Source: Euryarchaeota archaeon UBA53
Lineage (GTDB): Archaea > Thermoplasmatota > Poseidoniia > Poseidoniales > Poseidoniaceae
DNA length: 9,519 nt
NCBI GenBank assembly: GCA_002507425.1
Contig: DAZU01000107.1
Span: 3,161 to 12,679, forward strand
Direction: 5' to 3'
Shown here: positions 6,218 through 9,519 of the stretch, one piece after another
Layout: every line of letters begins with the position of its first letter
Numbering within the stretch: position 1 is the first letter of the stretch
Translations under genes and position numbers: made by a program
The notes under the pieces: generated by a model
What the model saw: the letters and a program-made list of their open reading frames with translations, nothing else
The model's database searches: none
Told to the model about the DNA's origin: nothing

Positions 6218-7408
6218 TCAATCACCTATCGCCATCTGCAATACTCGTCTTTTCGGTCTTTCAGGAGCTGTGTATCTGGTAAATGATGAGTATGTCGTAT
6301 TGCGCTGGACAGGAATCGAGCCTGAGTTGAACACAATTTTTGCCAACCTGTTTTTATCATGGTCTAGAGGTGCTGTCGACCCAGCTAAGTGCATGATTGA
6401 TTCTTTCTGCACTGTTCCGTCTATGTCATCTGCGCCAAATTGAAGAGCAAGTTCCGAAATTTCATCACCAATATTCATTCTGTATGCCTTTATGTGTGGA
6501 ATATTGTTCAACATCAGCCTTGATACAGCAATCACACGCAGTATCTCGCTGCCAGTGGCAAGTTGGGCTTCTGGTAATCTCGAGTCATCTGGCAAGAATG
6601 GATACGGAACAAAGCACTGGAAACCGCCAGTTCTTTCTTGCAATTCACGTAATTTGATTAAATGTGTAAGTCTTTGGTCAATAGTTTCTATTGTTCCAAA
6701 TAGCATTGTGCAATTTGTTGGTATGCCAAGTAAATGGGCTGTCTCATGAATTTCTATATATTCAGAAGAGGATTCTTTTCCGCGACAAATCACTGATCTC
6801 ACATTATCATCTAATATTTCAGCTCCACCGCCTGGTATTGATCCAAGCCCTGATTTCTTCAAGCGCGATAAGGTTTCTTTAATGGTCAATTCAGAAAGAT
6901 TTGCTATATGCTTAATCTCAACTGCTGTCAATGCTTTTATGTGAATATGCGGATATTCTTTACGGACCCTAGAGAACAACTCAGTGTAATATGATACATC
7001 CCATTCAGGGTGCAGCCCACCAACAGAGTGGACTTCGTCAACATGTGAGGAGTATTTACTGAGGTCTTGGACATATTCATCAATATCCATTTGGTACGCA
7101 TCTTTAGCACGTCTTCCTCTTCGAAAAGCACAGAATTTACAGGCTAACGTACAAATGTTGCTTTGGTTAATGTGAACGTTGACATTAAAGAAAACTGATT
7201 TCCCAAACCTTGCTCGTTTTGCGTAATTTGCAAGCATACCGATTGTGTCAAGGTCAGGAGAGGTGAAAAGGAAATGTCCATCCTTTCTACTAAGAGGAAT
7301 TCCTGCCGAAATTTTCTCCACAATAGGAACAAACAATTCTGGCCAATTTTCGTTTTGCAACGAATCTTTCAATTCGTCCTGCCAAAACTCCATTTCGCCC
7401 GCAGCCAT
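6218..7408 (-). CDS. mqnE: Aminofutalosine synthase MqnE (radical SAM, menaquinone pathway)
   Basis: MqnE is a radical SAM enzyme that joins the MqnA product to S-adenosylmethionine, giving 6-amino-6-deoxyfutalosine. The 396-residue protein has the 4Fe-4S motif C86-x3-C90-x2-C93 within SNICTLACKFCAF, followed by MqnE signatures: GGLHPEW (130-136), KALTAVEI (158-165), IPGGGAEIL (191-199), RELQERTGGFQ (254-264), NIPHIKAY (302-309) and FGADDIDGT (324-332). MqnC and the F420 enzyme CofH are related radical SAM proteins, but the GGLHPEW and PGGGAEI context and the adjoining mqnA favour MqnE. The ATG at 7408 has no clear Shine-Dalgarno; ATG codon 6 is an alternative start. It follows the ATPase gene after 37 nt, so it may be co-transcribed or have its own weak promoter. 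Its last codons carry the ribosome site of mqnA. Iron-sulfur dependence implies an anaerobically assembled or oxygen-protected cluster. Confidence 0.93.
   Translation of the reverse strand: MAAGEMEFWQDELKDSLQNENWPELFVPIVEKISAGIPLSRKDGHFLFTSPDLDTIGMLANYAKRARFGKSVFFNVNVHINQSNICTLACKFCAFRRGRRAKDAYQMDIDEYVQDLSKYSSHVDEVHSVGGLHPEWDVSYYTELFSRVRKEYPHIHIKALTAVEIKHIANLSELTIKETLSRLKKSGLGSIPGGGAEILDDNVRSVICRGKESSSEYIEIHETAHLLGIPTNCTMLFGTIETIDQRLTHLIKLRELQERTGGFQCFVPYPFLPDDSRLPEAQLATGSEILRVIAVSRLMLNNIPHIKAYRMNIGDEISELALQFGADDIDGTVQKESIMHLAGSTAPLDHDKNRLAKIVFNSGSIPVQRNTTYSSFTRYTAPERPKRRVLQMAIGD
6221..6227 (-). promoter_or_regulatory. Shine-Dalgarno site of mqnA inside the mqnE 3' end
   Basis: AGGTGAT on the minus strand is a full match to the archaeal anti-Shine-Dalgarno core. 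It lies in the last sense codons of mqnE, followed by the mqnE TGA and then at once the GTG start of mqnA. This arrangement decides the otherwise ambiguous GTG start and suggests the two proteins are made in linked amounts. Confidence 0.75.
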
Positions 7409-7446
7409 GATTGTGGCCCAGTGACGGTTGTTATTGAACCCAACCC

Positions 7447-9519
7447 CTAGTTGCGGCGACTGGTGCGCACCTTGAATACTCCTGTTGAGCGCAGGAACTT
7501 TCTAAATTCTTCAATCATTAAGACCGTGCTAGCAACTAAGACTACTATCACCCAGTCATCTCTATCCAGGGTTACAGTAGATAGCAGCTCACCGATTTCA
7601 AACGACGTCAACGGGACTGTAAGCTCTGCACCTTGCACTGCCAATAGCAAAAGCAGTATCGAGGAAAATATGGCAAGATACATTGCTCTGTTGCTAAACA
7701 GTCCCAGTTTAAACACACTATCTTCATTACTTCGACAATTCATTACATTGAATAGTTGATACATGATGAATACGCTGAAACACATAGTTCTAGCATACGC
7801 CTCGTCCTGGCGTGATTCGAGAGTCAAATAATATACAATTAAAGTTCCAATTACCATGACAGCTCCTAGGTAAAATATTAGCAACAGATCTGTCATATTC
7901 GGCAAAGATTCATCTGAGGGCCTTGGTGGCCTTTCCATAACATTGGCATGTCGCTTTTCAACCCCCAAAGCAATTGCTGGCGGACCATCCATGAGTATGT
8001 TAATCACTAGTATTTGAGTAGCAGTAAGAGGTAATGGCCACTGAAATAGCACGGACGCAAACAGCAGTAACAAAACCGCAGCGACGTTAGTGGATACCTG
8101 ATATCGTACGAAATTACGAATGTTCGCATATATTTTGCGTCCCTCTTCAACTGCGTTTACAATATTTGCGAAGTTATCGTCTTGAAGAACCATATCTGAT
8201 GCATCTTTTGCGACATCTGTTCCTGCAATTCCCATGGATATACCAATGTTTGCTCGGGAGAGAGCTGGAGCGTCATTAACGCCATCGCCAGTCATTGCTA
8301 CCACTTCTCCTTCATCTTGCAGTGCGGTGACAATGCGCATTTTTTGTTCGGGACTTACCCTGCTAAATATCGCTGTGCCTTTCACAATATCACGCATTGC
8401 TTCATCATCTAATTGACCTAATCTCTGACCTCCTATTCCTTCGATGTGAGGCTTTGTGATATCCAAATCTTCCCCAATAGATTGAGCAGTTAATTGCTGA
8501 TCTCCCGTAATCATTTTTACTCTTATACCTGCTTTTTGACATTTCTTTATCGCAGAATAAACCTCTGATCTTGGAGGATCTATAATTCCAACCATTCCGA
8601 GAAAAATCAGGTTGTCCTCCATATTTTCCATATTTTTTATATCCTCTCCGGGTTCAATTTTCCTGGCGCACAAGGCTATAACACGCATTGCTTTGCTAGC
8701 CATTTCTTTATTTGAATTTGCAGCGTATTCAAAGTCTTCCGACTCTATTGGAACTATTTCTCCGTTCAATATCTTAGACTTCACTAATTCTCTGTAACCA
8801 CCAGCACCGCCCTTTGAAAATATCCACATATCACCTTCGTATTCGTGTATCACCGACATACGTTTTCTGTCTGTATCAAAGAAGAATTCATGCTTTCTTG
8901 GATGTCTTTGAGTGAATTTAGCTACATCGCCGTTAATCTTGTGTCCCAAAACAGCACAGGCGCTGTCAGTTGGGTCTCCAATAGCCGTCCATTGTCCATC
9001 TACTTCGGCTATCTGAGAGTTGTGACAAACAGACAAGCAGGCAGCAGCAAGTCTGAATCCTAGATCACTCTGCATGCTTGACATTTCATCGTCGTTAAGC
9101 TCTTTGCCATCTTCTGTGAGCTTTCCAATTGGTGTGAATCCTTCACCGGTTACAGAAAAGATTTTGTCAGGTAACATTAGTGTTCTTACTGTCATTTGGT
9201 TTTTTGTTAGGGTACCGGTCTTATCTGTGCAAATAACCGTTGTCGAACCTAAAGTCTCTACTGCTTTCATTCTTCTAACAATTGCCTTGTGCCTTGCCAT
9301 GTTTCTCATACCAATGGCAAGAGTTGTCACCAAAATTATGGGTAATCCTTCCGGAACTATCGCGATAAATATCGAAATTGCAATCAAAAACTGGCGTTTT
9401 GCTTCGTACCAGAGATCACCATCTTCAAAATATTCAACTATCATCTCAATTGAAAGAATTAAACTTGCTACAATTAAAGCAATGAATGCGAGAAATTTGC
9501 CCAGAGATTCCAATTTGTG
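7447..9519 (-). CDS. P2A-type Ca2+/Mn2+-transporting P-type ATPase, partial (5' end outside window)
   Basis: ATP-driven cation pump of the SERCA/PMR1 (P2A) group. 690 residues are visible, beginning near TM3; the actuator domain and TM1-2 lie past the right edge, so the TTG at 9513 is internal and not a start. In order: TM4 with IVPEGLP (visible residues 54-60), the phosphorylation motif DKTGTLT (D99), the nucleotide-binding domain with FSKGGA, a hinge with MITGD and MTGDGVNDAPAL, TM5-6 and the C-terminal cation-ATPase helices including NVMNCRSN. The TM6 sequence NILMDGPPA resembles SPCA/PMR1 more than SERCA. TM5 reads STNVAA: the asparagine matching SERCA N768 is kept, but the site I glutamate (E771) is replaced by alanine. 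Site II ligands (Glu in TM4, Asn and Asp in TM6) are present, so one ion per cycle is predicted. Substrate (Ca2+ or Mn2+) is inferred. It lies 37 nt upstream of mqnE. Confidence 0.92.
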   Translation of the reverse strand, partial: HKLESLGKFLAFIALIVASLILSIEMIVEYFEDGDLWYEAKRQFLIAISIFIAIVPEGLPIILVTTLAIGMRNMARHKAIVRRMKAVETLGSTTVICTDKTGTLTKNQMTVRTLMLPDKIFSVTGEGFTPIGKLTEDGKELNDDEMSSMQSDLGFRLAAACLSVCHNSQIAEVDGQWTAIGDPTDSACAVLGHKINGDVAKFTQRHPRKHEFFFDTDRKRMSVIHEYEGDMWIFSKGGAGGYRELVKSKILNGEIVPIESEDFEYAANSNKEMASKAMRVIALCARKIEPGEDIKNMENMEDNLIFLGMVGIIDPPRSEVYSAIKKCQKAGIRVKMITGDQQLTAQSIGEDLDITKPHIEGIGGQRLGQLDDEAMRDIVKGTAIFSRVSPEQKMRIVTALQDEGEVVAMTGDGVNDAPALSRANIGISMGIAGTDVAKDASDMVLQDDNFANIVNAVEEGRKIYANIRNFVRYQVSTNVAAVLLLLFASVLFQWPLPLTATQILVINILMDGPPAIALGVEKRHANVMERPPRPSDESLPNMTDLLLIFYLGAVMVIGTLIVYYLTLESRQDEAYARTMCFSVFIMYQLFNVMNCRSNEDSVFKLGLFSNRAMYLAIFSSILLLLLAVQGAELTVPLTSFEIGELLSTVTLDRDDWVIVVLVASTVLMIEEFRKFLRSTGVFKVRTSRRN

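Noticed and set aside
6218..7408. F420 synthesis enzyme CofH or menaquinone enzyme MqnC
   Set aside because: Both are related radical SAM proteins, but GGLHPEW, IPGGGAEI and FGADDIDGT plus the adjacent mqnA point to MqnE.
9511..9513. TTG as the start codon of the ATPase
   Set aside because: The frame stays open to the window edge and the family needs about 200 more N-terminal residues, including TM1-2 and the actuator domain, so this is an internal Leu codon.
1..9519. tRNA, rRNA, CRISPR, insertion sequence or attachment-site repeats
   Set aside because: I saw no cloverleaf, repeat-spacer pattern, transposase or terminal inverted repeats; genes are packed with gaps under 150 bp.

Overview
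The window looks like chromosome from a moderately AT-rich euryarchaeon, most likely a marine Poseidoniales/Thermoplasmatota-type lineage. Direct support for Archaea is an archaeal/eukaryotic-type primase small subunit (PriS) and several Shine-Dalgarno sites of the GGTGAT type. A secreted beta-propeller protein with thrombospondin type 3 calcium repeats and one membrane anchor fits marine euryarchaea; the group assignment itself is inference. I see no rRNA, tRNA, CRISPR array, insertion sequence or phage gene.

Layout. Positions 1-2891 hold a tight minus-strand cluster, read right to left: a heavy-metal-associated (HMA) domain fused to a DUF4396-like membrane domain, mqnD, a half-length deoxyhypusine hydroxylase (DOHH)-like HEAT protein, a 67-residue putative zinc protein, and priS, which runs off the left edge. 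Positions 2892-3037 form a short divergent control region. Positions 3038-5428 hold one large plus-strand gene for a surface-anchored propeller protein with a highly charged cytoplasmic tail. Positions 5429-9519 hold a second minus-strand cluster: a P2A-type Ca2+/Mn2+ ATPase cut by the right edge, then mqnE, then mqnA. The propeller gene and mqnA converge with their stop codons directly abutting.

How the genes fit together. MqnA (chorismate dehydratase), MqnE (aminofutalosine synthase) and MqnD (1,4-dihydroxy-6-naphthoate synthase) are three steps of the futalosine route to menaquinone, so the organism probably makes menaquinone for respiration. The deaminase/hydrolase and MqnC steps are not in the window. 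Metal handling recurs in the HMA protein, the cation ATPase, the putative di-iron DOHH-like protein and the putative zinc protein, but a functional link is not shown.

The most interesting gene is the DOHH-like one at 861-1343. It is about half the eukaryotic length, carries two His-Glu motifs 33 residues apart exactly as in each half of eukaryotic DOHH, and resembles the C-terminal half including the inter-domain linker. DOHH is best known from eukaryotes, so a half-size archaeal version that could rebuild the di-iron site by dimerising deserves attention.
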